NCBI GenBank assembly: GCA_036320915.1
Contig: JAXBDG010000005.1
Coordinates: 1,116,001 to 1,180,000, forward strand
DNA length: 64,000 bases
Origin: Linnemannia elongata
Lineage: Eukaryota > Mortierellomycota > Mortierellomycetes > Mortierellales > Mortierellaceae
Direction of reading: 5' to 3'
The notes under the pieces were generated by a model. It was not told the origin of the DNA, did no database searches, and saw nothing but the letters and a program-made list of their open reading frames with translations. Position 1 is the first letter of the stretch; the number at the start of each line of letters is the position of its first letter. A program made the translations under genes and the position numbers. Positions 50,146 through 60,565 of the stretch are shown piece by piece.

Positions 50146-52785
50146 GAGAGAAAGAGAGAAAGAGAGAGAGAGAGGAATGTGTGTGAGACTCTGTGTTTGA
50201 CAACATAAAAATCGCTCGACATGGCACATCACTGTTATTGGTTCTTTTTGTCCAATACTCCTTGTAACATACCTGCAATGACCTTGGGCATGACACTAGC
50301 GTCGATAACACGAAGACGATCGACACCATGAACCTTAAGGCGTTCATCCACCACAGCATTGGGGTTGCTTGCAGGACCCATCTACATGCACGAATCGCAA
50401 AAAAAAAAAAAATGAAAAAAGCGGGTTACACAAGGCTTCATTTCGTGCAATTGTGTACACATGCATTCAAAAACAAACAGGGAATTCGGATATCAAACCA
50501 CTCCTTACTGAACAAGTGCCAACAGAGTGCAAGAAGGTGGTGCACGTTTGTCGAATGTATCGATCCATGGCCTCATCATCCTCAGAGGGGACAGATGCCT
50601 CACCAGGGATGTACTCAAACCCAGCCAGAGCAGGATCCTGTTGCATCTTTTTTCCGAGGCGCCGAGCGAACCGCATTCCCTCCCTCAAAACCCTGATGTC
50701 GAACTCGTCTGCCAAGAAGTTGGGATCGATCAAAGGCTCGACCTTGAATCGCATCTCTGCTTCACCGTCTTTATCATTCTTCTCTGTTGTCTTCTTCTTC
50801 TGGTCGATAACAACTTCGCTCAATCGAGCACTGGTTCGTCCTCGAGAGGCAGGGTTGAGCAAGACAACCAGGAGGGTATAAAAGTTCTTGTGAGTATCGT
50901 CCATGCGAGTGAAATCCTCATTGTCGACAAAGCAAGCCGGGAAGAGGATCTCAATATGGGGCGCATTCGGTCCACTGGCGCGCTCCTGGTAAGTGCCATT
51001 GGCTTTCTCGCGGGCGACAAACTCGGGCGCGATATCCTCTAATCGGACAAAGCATGCGGCCTCCATGACTTGACTGGTCAAAGGACCGGTACCGTGGACA
51101 AAATACTGGTAAAGTGCCTTGGGGAGGTTGGAGGGTGCAAATGCGGTGTGCATAGTCTGTGTAGTCGGAGGACAGGCATAGACGACCGGCATGCCAACGT
51201 GATCTGACAGGTTCTCGCCAACACCGGGGAGATGGTGCAACAAGGGGATCGAATCATGGATATGATGTCCAATACCTGAAGCGAGGAGGAGGGCGGGTGA
51301 GCAAAAGACTCCGGCGGAAAGAAGCACCTCGCGTCTAGCGTAGACTCTACGAAGGACTTTAAATATTAGAGAATAAAAACCCGCATGCATATACACTTGC
51401 CTGTGTCAGTTAAACATTGCATGTTGTCTCCGAGTGGCAGAGCAATGGATGGACACAAGAAAGTTGTGTTTCGCGAAGTACATAGAACATCTTCCCAGAT
51501 ACCACCACCAAAGTATCAAATGATCCACGTTCATACCATCCTTGTCGTCCCTGAACTCGGCTCCAACAGCCGTGGGAACGCCGTCCTTGGTCTCAAACAG
51601 AATTCGCTCCACATGAGCCTTCAGTACAACACGGACATGACCTCGGGCTCCACCGCCAGGGACAACCTCAGGTCGAAGATAGGCGCTCGAAGTGCTGCAG
51701 CGAGTGGCGTCGGCGTTAATAGAAGTTTGCATACGCGCGACACCAAGCTCAGACCTTCCGTTGGGGTCTGGCGTGTGTGGGAGGCCCATGGCAACACCTG
51801 TTTTGATGAAAGCCTTGGTGGTGGGGCTGAAATGGTGATACGATTGGTGCCAAGGACCATCCGTTCCATGATACTCGGGTTCGAAGGTGTCGTATTCGGG
51901 ATCGTGCACTCGGGAGGACCGAGGACCCATCGGATGACTTTTATCGAGGCTTGGGTCGTGGAAACCTTCGGCTTTTTTGAAGTAAGGCAAGACGCTCTTG
52001 TAACTCCAACCATCGTTCCCGAACTCAGTCTCCCAGGCATCATAATCAGAGTGTGGCCCCCGAGTGTATTGCATCGCATTAATAGAGCTACGAATGAAAT
52101 AAAAGTAGTATAGTACAGGAACAGGGGTTAAGGGTCAACATAGCAGGCTTTTAGACGGCAGTGCCACTGCCCATAACAATCTGCCCCGTCCATCTCTTGC
52201 ACATTGCTCTCTGCTCTCGCACTCTTTCAACGTGGTTATGCTTAGAAATATTGCACTTTTTTAAAATACTCAACTTTACCTGCAGCCACCGAGCATCTTG
52301 CCTCTGACCTGGTCCATCTTTCTTCCCTCGGCGTGGGTCTGGGGGATGGTCTTGAATTGCCAGTCGTGCTTGGTCTGGAAGAGTTTGGGGTACCCGATGG
52401 GAAGTTTCGTCTGGATGCTGTTGTCCATGTCCTCACCCGCCTCGATGACAAGGACGCTGACACTAGGGTCCTCGGACAGTCTTGAGGCAAGCACACAGCC
52501 CGCAGTGCCTCCTAATTGTTTCAATTGCCAGAAACAAACAATTACCGATGATAAGTGATCATTGGTCGGTTGTTATGGCCGTCTGTACAGCTCTTTGTAG
52601 TTCTCTAGCTAATGGGAACAGGGCTTACCTCCCAAGACGACGTAGTCATAGTCCCTGACGTCCTTGTCATCGTCCCAGGGGGCTCTTCCGAGCACCTTTG
52701 GCGGCTTTGTGTTCTGGTAGGCTATGACAGCCAGACTGAGGCCAATGGTGGCAGCCGCGATGGTTTGGAAAGTATCCTGGATCAT
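49971..52785 (-). CDS. GMC-family FAD oxidoreductase 2 (no peroxisomal signal)
   Basis: Six exons on the minus strand: 52785-52629, 52511-52280, 52087-51537, 51356-50509, 50381-50273 and 50062-49971, giving 662 residues. The Rossmann motif [18 protein letters not shown] with VLVIEAG, the GMC segment [19 protein letters not shown] and [17 protein letters not shown] are present. The catalytic His pair is in [11 protein letters not shown] and [14 protein letters not shown]. It differs from paralogs 1 and 3: the usual TC(R/K)MG is TCSMG, the C-terminus is STF rather than SKL, and the N-terminus ([14 protein letters not shown]) is hydrophobic, so it may be membrane-anchored. Introns are longer (117-210 bp); the last holds a T27 tract and a (CT)n tract on the sense strand. 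The acceptor giving TCS-MGP should be checked with cDNA. Confidence 0.88.
50081..50174. repeat. A27 plus (GA)n microsatellite in the last intron of GMC 2
   Basis: A27 at 50081-50107 is followed by GA dinucleotides interrupted by GAAA units up to about 50174. On the sense strand this is a pyrimidine tract of about 90 nt ahead of the acceptor at 50063. Confidence 0.9.
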
Positions 52786-53152
52786 TGACTGGAGTGAAAA
52801 GTTGAACACTAGGGTTGAAAGGTGAAAGTGAGTTGAAGGAATGAGGGGGTAGAATGAGGAATGAGGCTGACAAAGAAAAGAGCCAAAGAGAATGAGAGGA
52901 AAAGAGGAAGAAGAAAAAAAGAGAAGAGGAGAGAAGATTCAAGGGTCCGCTCAACGCTCTTTTTACAGTTTGAAAAATACCGTCAATTCGGCAATCAAAC
53001 CATTAGGCACCACTGTTTCTTATTTGTTTTGGTTTTGGGCTGGGTATTCTTCGTACGAGCAATGATCATACCATGCTTAACGCTGTTGTTTATTATTCAC
53101 CTGTCCAGAAAAAAGGACAATTGCATGTATTCTAACCGGGGTATCCGTTCTT
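52786..53152. promoter_or_regulatory. Promoter of GMC oxidoreductase 2 and 3' end of GMC 3
   Basis: The stretch from about 52810 to 52940 is purine-rich on +, hence pyrimidine-rich on the sense strand, as before other starts. Nothing else is evident. Confidence 0.5.
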
Positions 53153-55520
53153 CTACAACTTCGACTGCAAAGGAACATCTCCGACGCGGGACGATTCTTC
53201 AGCCCAGTCCTCCTTGATCATGTCTGCTGCCTTCTCGGCAATCATAATAGTAGGGGCGCAAGTGTGGGCAGCAGGCAGCTTGGGCATCACACTTGCATCG
53301 ACCACACGCAGACGCTCGATTCCATAAACATTCAAACGCGCATCAACCACAGCCAAGGGATCACTCGAGGGACCCATGCGACAGGTCGAGGTGGGGTGGT
53401 AATAGACCGAACTGTGCATCTTGACATATTCTTGCAGCTTGGCATCATCGTCACTTGGGACGTTCTTCGCACCAGGATTGACCTCGACACCGGCGCAGGC
53501 AGGGTCCAGACGCATCTTTTCTCCGATACGACGGATAAATCGCACAATTTCCACCATGACACGCGTGTCGAACTCGTCCGCGAAAAAGTTGGGGTCGATC
53601 AGGGTCTCAATCTTGCCGTTCTTGACGTCCGAGATCTTGACGGTGCCACTCGAGACAGGGTTCAGCAACAGACCAATCAAAGTATAGTACTTTTCACCAT
53701 CTGGGTTCCGATCCTTCGTATCCTTCATATGATGACGAAGGTAAGAGGGTGCAAAGAGGACTTCTGCGTGGGGTGCCTCGGGTCCACTCGAACGATCCTG
53801 CCAAGTGCCATTAGCCTTCTCACGAGCAACGAAATCTGGTGCAATGTCCTCCAGGCGGACAAAGCATACTGCCTCTGCACCCTGGGACGACAGTGGCCCT
53901 GTTCCACGGAATCCGTATTCGAAAAGCACCTTAGGAATCCTCCAGATTCGAGGAGCGTCGAAAACATGTGTGGTGGGTGGGCAGCGGAAGTTGATGGGGA
54001 CACCCAAATGATCCGCGAGGTTTTGTCCAACTCCAGGCAAAGTGTGAATGTGAGGGATGGTGGGGTGTGGAGAGGGCCCGATTCCTGAAGCCAAGAGGAT
54101 GTGGGGAGAACCGAATGCTCCCGCAGAAAGAAGCACTTCCTTGACAGCCATGACTCGCTGCATCTCTAATAGTCGTAGTACATATTGCAGCAGGGATGAG
54201 TCTCCAGTTCTTATCGATATCTATTGCAAATTGTTGCGCACATCATTCATTGAAAACATAACTTACCGTGGTTGGAGTCCAAGAACTCTGCGCCGATAGC
54301 GACTTTTGTGCCCCGACGATTCTGGACCACGATTCGAACAATGTGGGCGCCATATACGATGCGGATGTTGCCTCTGTCGGCCCTTGGCTTGCCATCCTTC
54401 AATAGTCTGTCGGGTCCGAGGTAGGCGCGGGCAGCACTGCTTCGAATGACATCCCGCTGAATGAACGTCTGCACACGGTTCACACCCAAGGTACTAGGTC
54501 CGTTAAAGTCTTTGTTGAAGGGGACACCCTCGGCGATGTTGCCTCGAATGAAACCCTCGGCGGCGCCCCAGAGATGGTGATAGGTGATTTGCCAAGGACC
54601 TTCGGTGCCGTGGTACTCGGGTTCGAATCCTTCGTACTGAGGCTTGCGGATTCTGTTTGTTAGGGGACCCTTAGGATGGCCCACAGGCAGGTTGGGGTCA
54701 TTGAAGCCCTCAGACTTCTTGAAGTAGCGAAGACACTCCTGATAGTTCCATCCTTCGTTTCCAAGAGTACCCCATTCGTCAAAGTCGGATGGCGGACCAC
54801 GATGGTACATCATCGCGTTGATTGAACTAATATTGTTTGCAAAGAATTAGGCTTAGTTTGGATTGAATTATGCTTCTCCCCTGGAACAACAAGTGGGCAG
54901 AGCAGTCGCCTTGCATGCGGCTCACCTGGATCCTCCAAGAAGCTTGCCACGGGGCTGGTTCATGACTCTGCCATAGGCATGCACCTGGGGGACGGAGGTC
55001 AAGTTCCAGGACACATCCGAAAACCAGAGGGTCGACATCAAAGCAGGCTTCATACTTGCAGAGAAATCGTCCGCTGTTGAGCAGTAAAACAAAAAAAAGT
55101 TGGGTATCATTTTGAATTAGATTCTGAAAGTGGAGGAAAAACTCAAATCACCTTTAGCAAACATAATCTATGTTGATACATACAGTAACCGGCTTCAAGG
55201 ACAAGGACGTTGATCTTTGGATCCTCGGCCAGTCGGCTCGCCAACACACATCCAGCAGTACCGCCTACAGTGAAACACATGCAAGAAAAGCCAGGCGAAA
55301 TAGCTTGTGAGTTTCCTGTGAGAAATACATGACACGCTTTGCTTTCGAAAACTGCTGTGTTACCTCCAAGAACGATGTAGTCGTAATGCATCTGATAGTC
55401 AGTCTTTGCATCCCATGGCTTGCGGGTAGGATCCTCGTTGCGCTTCTTATTCAAGTAGTTGACACCGGCAGCACCCCCCAACACGGCGGCTCCGATGGCA
55501 GGTTTACTGAGTTTAGGCAT
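53153..55520 (-). CDS. GMC-family FAD oxidoreductase 3 with peroxisomal C-terminus (SKL)
   Basis: Five exons on the minus strand: 55520-55364, 55264-55184, 55073-54926, 54826-54267 and 54165-53153, giving 652 residues. FAD motif [18 protein letters not shown] with VLVLEAGY; GMC segments GKLLGGSSINAMMYHRGP and SAGAFGSPHILLASGIGP; catalytic His pair in YYHPTSTCRMGP and AAHTCAPTIMIAEK. It ends QSKL, a type 1 peroxisomal signal. Segments such as FNKDFNGPSTLGVNRVQTFIQRD closely match paralog 1 (LNKDFNGDSTLGVNRFQTFIQRD), so 1 and 3 are the closer pair and 2 is the outlier. The N-terminus has a small hydrophobic Gly/Ala-rich segment (IGAAVLGGAAGVNYL). The substrate is unknown; alcohol oxidation producing H2O2 in peroxisomes is a reasonable guess. 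Confidence 0.92.
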
Positions 55521-56421
55521 GAGAAGAAAAAAATGTGCGATTCCTGTTGGGAATGAATGAGGTGAGAGAGGGGTTTGGCGGAGATGAATGAGTCGGTTGG
55601 AGGAAAAGAAGTGTGGGAAGTTTGACGAAGGAGGGGAAGGAAAGAAAAGTAGAAAAAAGGGAGAGGACCCGCGTGTGAATAAATAGGAAATAGACACCCG
55701 AACACCCGAGAAAAAAGAGACCAACAAGGAGGTCGTGGTGCGAACACTAGCACGAGGAGCAAGCAAACGATCAATGCCAAAAAGAAACGAAGCAAATTGC
55801 ACTTCAGTCGAATGCTATCTATACACTCGTTTCTTTTGCGCTTGGGACACACAGAAAGCCCCCCCTCGGTTCGCCACTCTATTACGCTCGGCTCCTTGTC
55901 TGCTCCACATCATACAAAAGATAGTAATAAACTCATTTAGTGATCGAACTGTTTGTCTCCTTCTTCCTAGTCATGCCTGGTCTTGTGTCCCAGCCTTCCT
56001 TCTCTCTTGTGTTTTACCAAAAGACACGAATCAACAACAGGTTTTTTTTTTTTTTTTTTACGACGGCTCAGCCAGTCGCGACACGTCGTTTGCCATTTCA
56101 ATATTGAATGCCTTTTTCGGGCAAGAACATTATTGATAAACATATCGGCTTCTTTTTCATCCATCTTCATCCAAATATGCTGTGGCACCATAGATCTGAC
56201 CATTACAATGGCATTTGCAAAGATAAGATGGAGCTGCAAACTTTTCGTCGTTAATCACACACATCAATGCCAATCGGGAGATGGCACACATGTACACAAA
56301 GTGACAAAAAAAACCAAAGCATCGCAACCATGGTTCATGGCTTGTCGCTAACAACAAGAAAAATCACCAAAAGAAGTGTAGTTTCAACCCAAAAAGAGAG
56401 ATTCTTCGAAGAGAATTTGAA
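55521..56421. other. Promoter of GMC 3 and tRNA-Ile copy B 3' flank
   Basis: Purine-rich + sequence at about 55550-55690 marks the GMC 3 leader. A T19 run lies at 56041-56059. Near 56390, TTTTT on the minus strand after the tRNA serves as a Pol III terminator. No gene is supported. Confidence 0.5.
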
Positions 56422-56494
56422 TGCTCACTGCAGGGATCGAACCTGCGGCCTTTGCGTTATTAGCACAACGCTCTACCGACTAAGCTAAGCGAGC
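56422..56494 (-). tRNA. tRNA-Ile (anticodon AAT), copy B
   Basis: Identical over all 73 nt to the copy at 35857-35929, with the same cloverleaf, perfect B box and anticodon AAT. The 3' flanks agree only for about nine bases (AGCATTCAA) and then differ, while the 5' flanks stay similar for about 140 bp up to the LINE insertion point. Confidence 0.93.
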
Positions 56495-56640
56495 AAGCTA
56501 AGCGAACCCTCGTTCCTGATGATTCGTTGACGGTGGCTTTTTCCTGTTTACTTTGTACACGTCACTATAGCAAAACCCTTGTCACATGATAAAAGCGCCA
56601 CCAAAAATCGTCCAGGCCACCAAAAATCGTCCGGAAAAAA
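56495..56640 (-). repeat. tRNA-Ile 5' flank shared with copy A
   Basis: Homologous to 35930-36066. The block CCACCAAAAATCGTCC is doubled here and single in copy A. It ends at the ACCCTAAAAA insertion motif. Confidence 0.8.
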
Positions 56641-57680
56641 ACCCTAAAAATGTGTACCCACCCTGAACTCCATGCAGGCCCGCAAGCCCAACCTGTACCC
56701 AACATGCCTTTGCCGACGATGCGAGCTTAAGAAGGAGGATAACGAGCATGTCTGGAACTGTTCCTCGGCAGCTGAGACCACCACTACGATCTGGAAGGAG
56801 GCTATGGGCAAGATCGACGATTGGGGTGTACAGGCGACAAACAACTACAATGCAGCCAGGAAGCGAGAACACCAACGCGCGGTGGATAACGGTCGTCAAG
56901 CCCCGCGACCAGTACTCATACACTGGCGACCCCCCCGAGATGCGGATCATGTGCGGGGATTCTCCTCTATCGGTGGAGCTCGAGCCGTGCACAGCGGTAG
57001 TCCTGCTCCCGATCGCGATGAGAACCCCAAGTGGAACGTATCGGACCTACTCCGCGGCATCACTCCAAAGAGCATGTTGACTGAATGGTGCGCGGTCTTC
57101 AGAACCCCACAGTCCATCGCCAAGACGGTCCTCCACAAATTTGTTGGCTACCTGGAGACGCAGGCCTCAGAGCGGATCTGGAAACCCCGATGCTCCGCGA
57201 CTATCGAGTGGGAGCAGACCCAGGGCATCTCTGTGAAGGACAAGACATCCAAATACACAGGTCCTCGTGGTGACTGGAGTCAAGGATATGGTTACATCAC
57301 GCACGATGGTTTCTGCCCGTGTGGCGCTTCGCTAGCCACACATGAGGATCGGATCTGCCCTGGAGCGACCAAGGAACCACGCGCAGCTGACGAGCGGCTG
57401 TTGGAAAGTTTGTTGGGAAGAAGGAGGTTAACATTGATGGAGAGGATGGGAAGAATCCCCTTCATCCGTATATAGTTTTATTTTCTTCCGCTATTGCTGT
57501 GAGGAGCAGCGACAATTGTTGCGCAGAGCCAGGTCCCGGACCGGACTGTGACTGACGGATGGTTCACTGAAGAGTTTGGTCTGTAGTCCCTTTTACTTCC
57601 AAATGCCTCCTTTGTTCTGTTTGTCAGAGAAATAAAATTGTGTACGAAAAAAAAAAAAAAAAAACCCTAAAAATGTGTAC
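56641..57680 (+). mobile_element. Non-LTR retrotransposon (LINE), 5'-truncated copy B1 with target-site duplication
   Basis: The insert (56658-57663) is flanked by the direct repeat ACCCTAAAAATGTGTAC at 56641-56657 and 57664-57680, a 17-bp target-site duplication (longer if flanking A residues count). The open frame reaches 57475 and encodes about 270 C-terminal residues of a LINE ORF2: a CCHC-type finger (YPTCLCRRC...EHVWNC) typical of the ORF2 C-terminus, a linker, and FCPCGASLATHEDRICPG near the end. The 3' UTR (57476-57645) ends GTGTACG plus an A tail. It is nearly identical to A1 where they overlap, so both are young. The endonuclease and reverse transcriptase are missing through 5' truncation. 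Confidence 0.9.
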
Positions 57681-57713
57681 GAAAAAAAAAAAAAAAAAAA
57701 AAAACCCTAAAAA
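57673..57713 (+). mobile_element. Micro-insertion: eight bases of LINE 3' end plus poly(A)
   Basis: TGTGTACG followed by about 22 A residues sits between two copies of ACCCTAAAAA (57664-57673 and 57704-57713). TGTGTACG is exactly the element's last bases before its tail, so this looks like an extremely truncated insertion with its own target duplication. B1 then landed inside it. Confidence 0.65.
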
Positions 57714-57717
57714 AAAA

Positions 57718-58000
57718 GATGGTTTCTGCCCGTGTGGCGCTTCATGAACGGCTGTTAGACAGCCTGTAGGGAAGGAGGAGGTTAACATTGATGGAGAGGA
57801 TGGGAAGAATCCCCTTCATTCGTATCTAGTTTTATTTTCTTCCGTTATTGCTGTGAAGAGCAGCGACAATTGTTGCGCAGAGCCAGGTCCCGGACCGGAC
57901 TGTGACTGACGGATGGTTCACTGAAGAGTTTGGTCTGTAGTCCCTTTTACTTCCAAATGCCTCCTTTGTTCTGTTTGTCAGAGAAATAAAATTGTGTACG

Positions 58001-58031
<31 letters not shown>
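57718..58031 (+). mobile_element. LINE copy B2, truncated and internally deleted
   Basis: It starts at GATGGTTTCTGCCCG, which B1 has at about 57304, loses about 75 bp of the coding region after GGCGCTTC, then follows the 3' UTR to a 31-nt A tail. The reading frame is broken by the deletion and by stops. Confidence 0.85.
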
Positions 58032-58033
<2 letters not shown>

Positions 58034-58445
58034 CCCGTGTGGCGCTTCACTAGTTACACACGAGGATCGGAACTGCCCTGAGGCGGCCAACGATCCATGA
58101 TCTGCTGACGAGCGGTTTTTTGGAGAATGATAGAGAGGATGGCAGGAGTCTTCTTTATTCGCACTTGATTTTGTCGTCCCTCTAAACCGTGTAGAGCAAC
58201 GATATTTGGGGGTTTCAAACCTTGACATTTCATGGCGTATAACTAATACACCATTGAAATACGGCTCGATTTAAATTGGACGATGTCAAAGTTTGAAGCC
58301 CCTTATTGTTATGCAAAGCCAGGTTCCGGACCGGCCTGTAACTACTGTATTGCCCACTAAAGATTCTAGACTGTAGCCTCATTACTTTCAAATGCCTCCT
58401 CTGTGCTGTCTTAGAAATAGCATTGTGTAGTAAAAAGAAAAATAA
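58032..58445 (+). mobile_element. LINE copy B3, old and diverged
   Basis: It starts at GCCCGTGTGGCGCTTCAC, matching the coding region of B1, then a diverged 3' UTR (CAGGTTCCGGACCGGCCTGTAAC to TAGCATTGTGTAG) with many substitutions and a decayed A-rich tail. It is farthest from the tRNA and most diverged, consistent with the oldest insertion in the stack. Confidence 0.75.
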
Positions 58446-58628
58446 AACGAAGAAAAAAAAAGCATTCCTCAGGCACAATGCAAACGAGGGATAAAGCTCG
58501 GTGACAAAGAAAACTACTGCATTTAGATACAATAGTATGTGAGCACATGTGAGAAGGAAGATGGGATTGTTCAATATTTTATTTTATGCCACACTGGTAC
58601 TGACACTGGGTATTTTTTTTCCAACATT

Positions 58629-60565
58629 TTAATGGCATCCGCATCCTGCTCCAATGCCAGCCATAGCCTTGAGCTTCTGCTCAAGCGACGACAATCCCGA
58701 ACCTCCCTTGGGGATCTGCTTCTCAAATGAATCCTTAATGGCGGCGGCGAAACCTTCCTCGATCAAGACATCCAAGCCAGTGAGAGCCAAACCCTTGGCT
58801 GAGCGCAAACTGGCCTCATGAGCAACCTCAGTCTTCGCCTGCGCCACAAACCCGAACGAGTGGTTCGAAACGGAGCGGTCAATCTCACCGTTGAGACCAA
58901 CAATGTTGAAGACAGGGTGGATTCCAGGGACGACGTGAGCGACGTTGCCCATATCGGTCGAGCCAGAAGGGAGAGACTCCTGGACAGCACGAGGGAGGTA
59001 CTTGACTCCGAGGTCGGCGGTGTAGGAGGCGTATCTGCTGGCAAGGTGTTCGTTGATGGGCACGGGCTGGTACTCCATCTCTTTGGTGATCTTGACGGTG
59101 CATCCTGTTGCCTCAGCAGCGGCGTTGACGACCTTCATGACGGCATCGTAGACCTTGGTGTGATCGTCAGCGCTGGTGGCGCGGTACATGATCTTTCCAG
59201 AGGCGTAATCGGGAATGACTAGTTTACAATGGTAAGGGTAAAAGAGGAATAGTTCAGGTTCCTTGTTTACTGGCATATCAGAATCATCTGATAACGCTCG
59301 CATGTGTACCATAAAAGGGATTTGCTTACTGTTGGCGGCGGCGCCTCCGTTGGTGATGACACAGTGGATGCGGCTGGTTGGAGCGGTCTGTTGACGAACA
59401 AGGGCGAGTCCGTTGTAGGCGTGGACCATGGCATCCAATGCATTGACACCTATTTGTTTGTTGTAAAAGCAAGGCATAGAAAAAAAGTGAGCAATATGTT
59501 CAGTTGAATAAACAGTGCGAAGAACAAAAGCACCAAATATTTCATTTTCTTATTTTACCTTCCCAGGGCGACGCAGAGGCGTGGGAAGCCTTTCCAAAGT
59601 ACTCGACGGTCATGCCTCCAACCGACAGGATGGTACAGTAGACGACATCAGCAGGAGCAGGATGAGACATCATGCATGCATCCAATCCTTCGAAAGCGCC
59701 CTTGTTGATCATATCAATCTTGCCTCCAGTGGTCTCCTCGGCTGGGGTTCCAAACAACTTGATGCGTCCGACGAGGTTGTTCTTCTCGAGAGCGACCTTG
59801 GTACCCAGGGCAGAGGCCAGCCCGACTATCCATGAGTGAAGAAGAGAAGAAAAAGGGTAAGGTTCACGCGCAAAAAGAAAAAAAAGAAAAAAGGCGAAAT
59901 ATAGGAAATAGCGGGATTGCATGCTCAATGGTTCTTGTACCAATTGCAATCAGGTTATGTCCACAAGCATGCCCTTTAGCATCACCGAAGGGAAGGGCGT
60001 CCATCTGCAAAAAAAAACCAAAAGGAAGCATGGTCGACAAAAAAACGAAGAAAAACGGATGGTTTGTGAGTGATTTTTAAGGAATGTAGTCGATAAGAGT
60101 AAAGGACTACGATAGAACGCCAAGTTTTTCCTTTTTCAATCTTACCTCGCTGATGAAACCGACAGTTCGGACCTTATCACCAAGTCCATCAGCGATCAGT
60201 GCCTTAGCGGCAGGCGACACGTACTCGGCAACAAAGGCGGTCTTCAGGTCGTAGGCATGGCGGGTCACGGTGAATCCTCGCTCCTCGATGTAGTCGGTCA
60301 GGATCTTATGGGCAAAGACCTCCTCGTATCCTAACTCGGGGTTGCTGTGAATCTATGTCGTTTATTGAAAAACGGATGGATTGAGTGATGAGAACGTGAA
60401 ACAGAATAAGCTCCATGCGACAAAGGGGTAAAGAAGAGGCAAGCAAAAACCTTGTATTTTGCTTACCTGCAAGCTGACTTCACGGAGGGAAGCAGTCTCG
60501 CTGTCAATGGCTTGCTTGACATCGTTGGCAATCTTGGGGTCTCTGGAGGAAACGGCGTTGGTCAT
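58629..60565 (-). CDS. Peptidase family M20 amidohydrolase (PM20D2-like)
   Basis: Six exons on the minus strand: 60565-60467, 60352-60146, 60004-59941, 59825-59559, 59449-59330 and 59218-58629, giving 448 residues. M20 metal-binding elements are MDALP, GHACGHN, the catalytic Glu pair in GTPAEETTGGK, and MMSHPAP. The dimerisation-domain segment HASASPWEGVNALDAMVHAYN and the late STDMGNVAHVVPGIHPVF are typical of the PM20D2/aminobenzoyl-glutamate amidase branch. Animal PM20D2 cleaves beta-alanyl and gamma-aminobutyryl dipeptides; the substrate here is unknown. The extreme C-terminus GIGAGCGCH is unusual and might bind metal. An in-frame ATG at 60670 would add 35 residues but lies in pyrimidine-rich leader. 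The 3' end is 180 bp from the LINE array. Confidence 0.92.
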
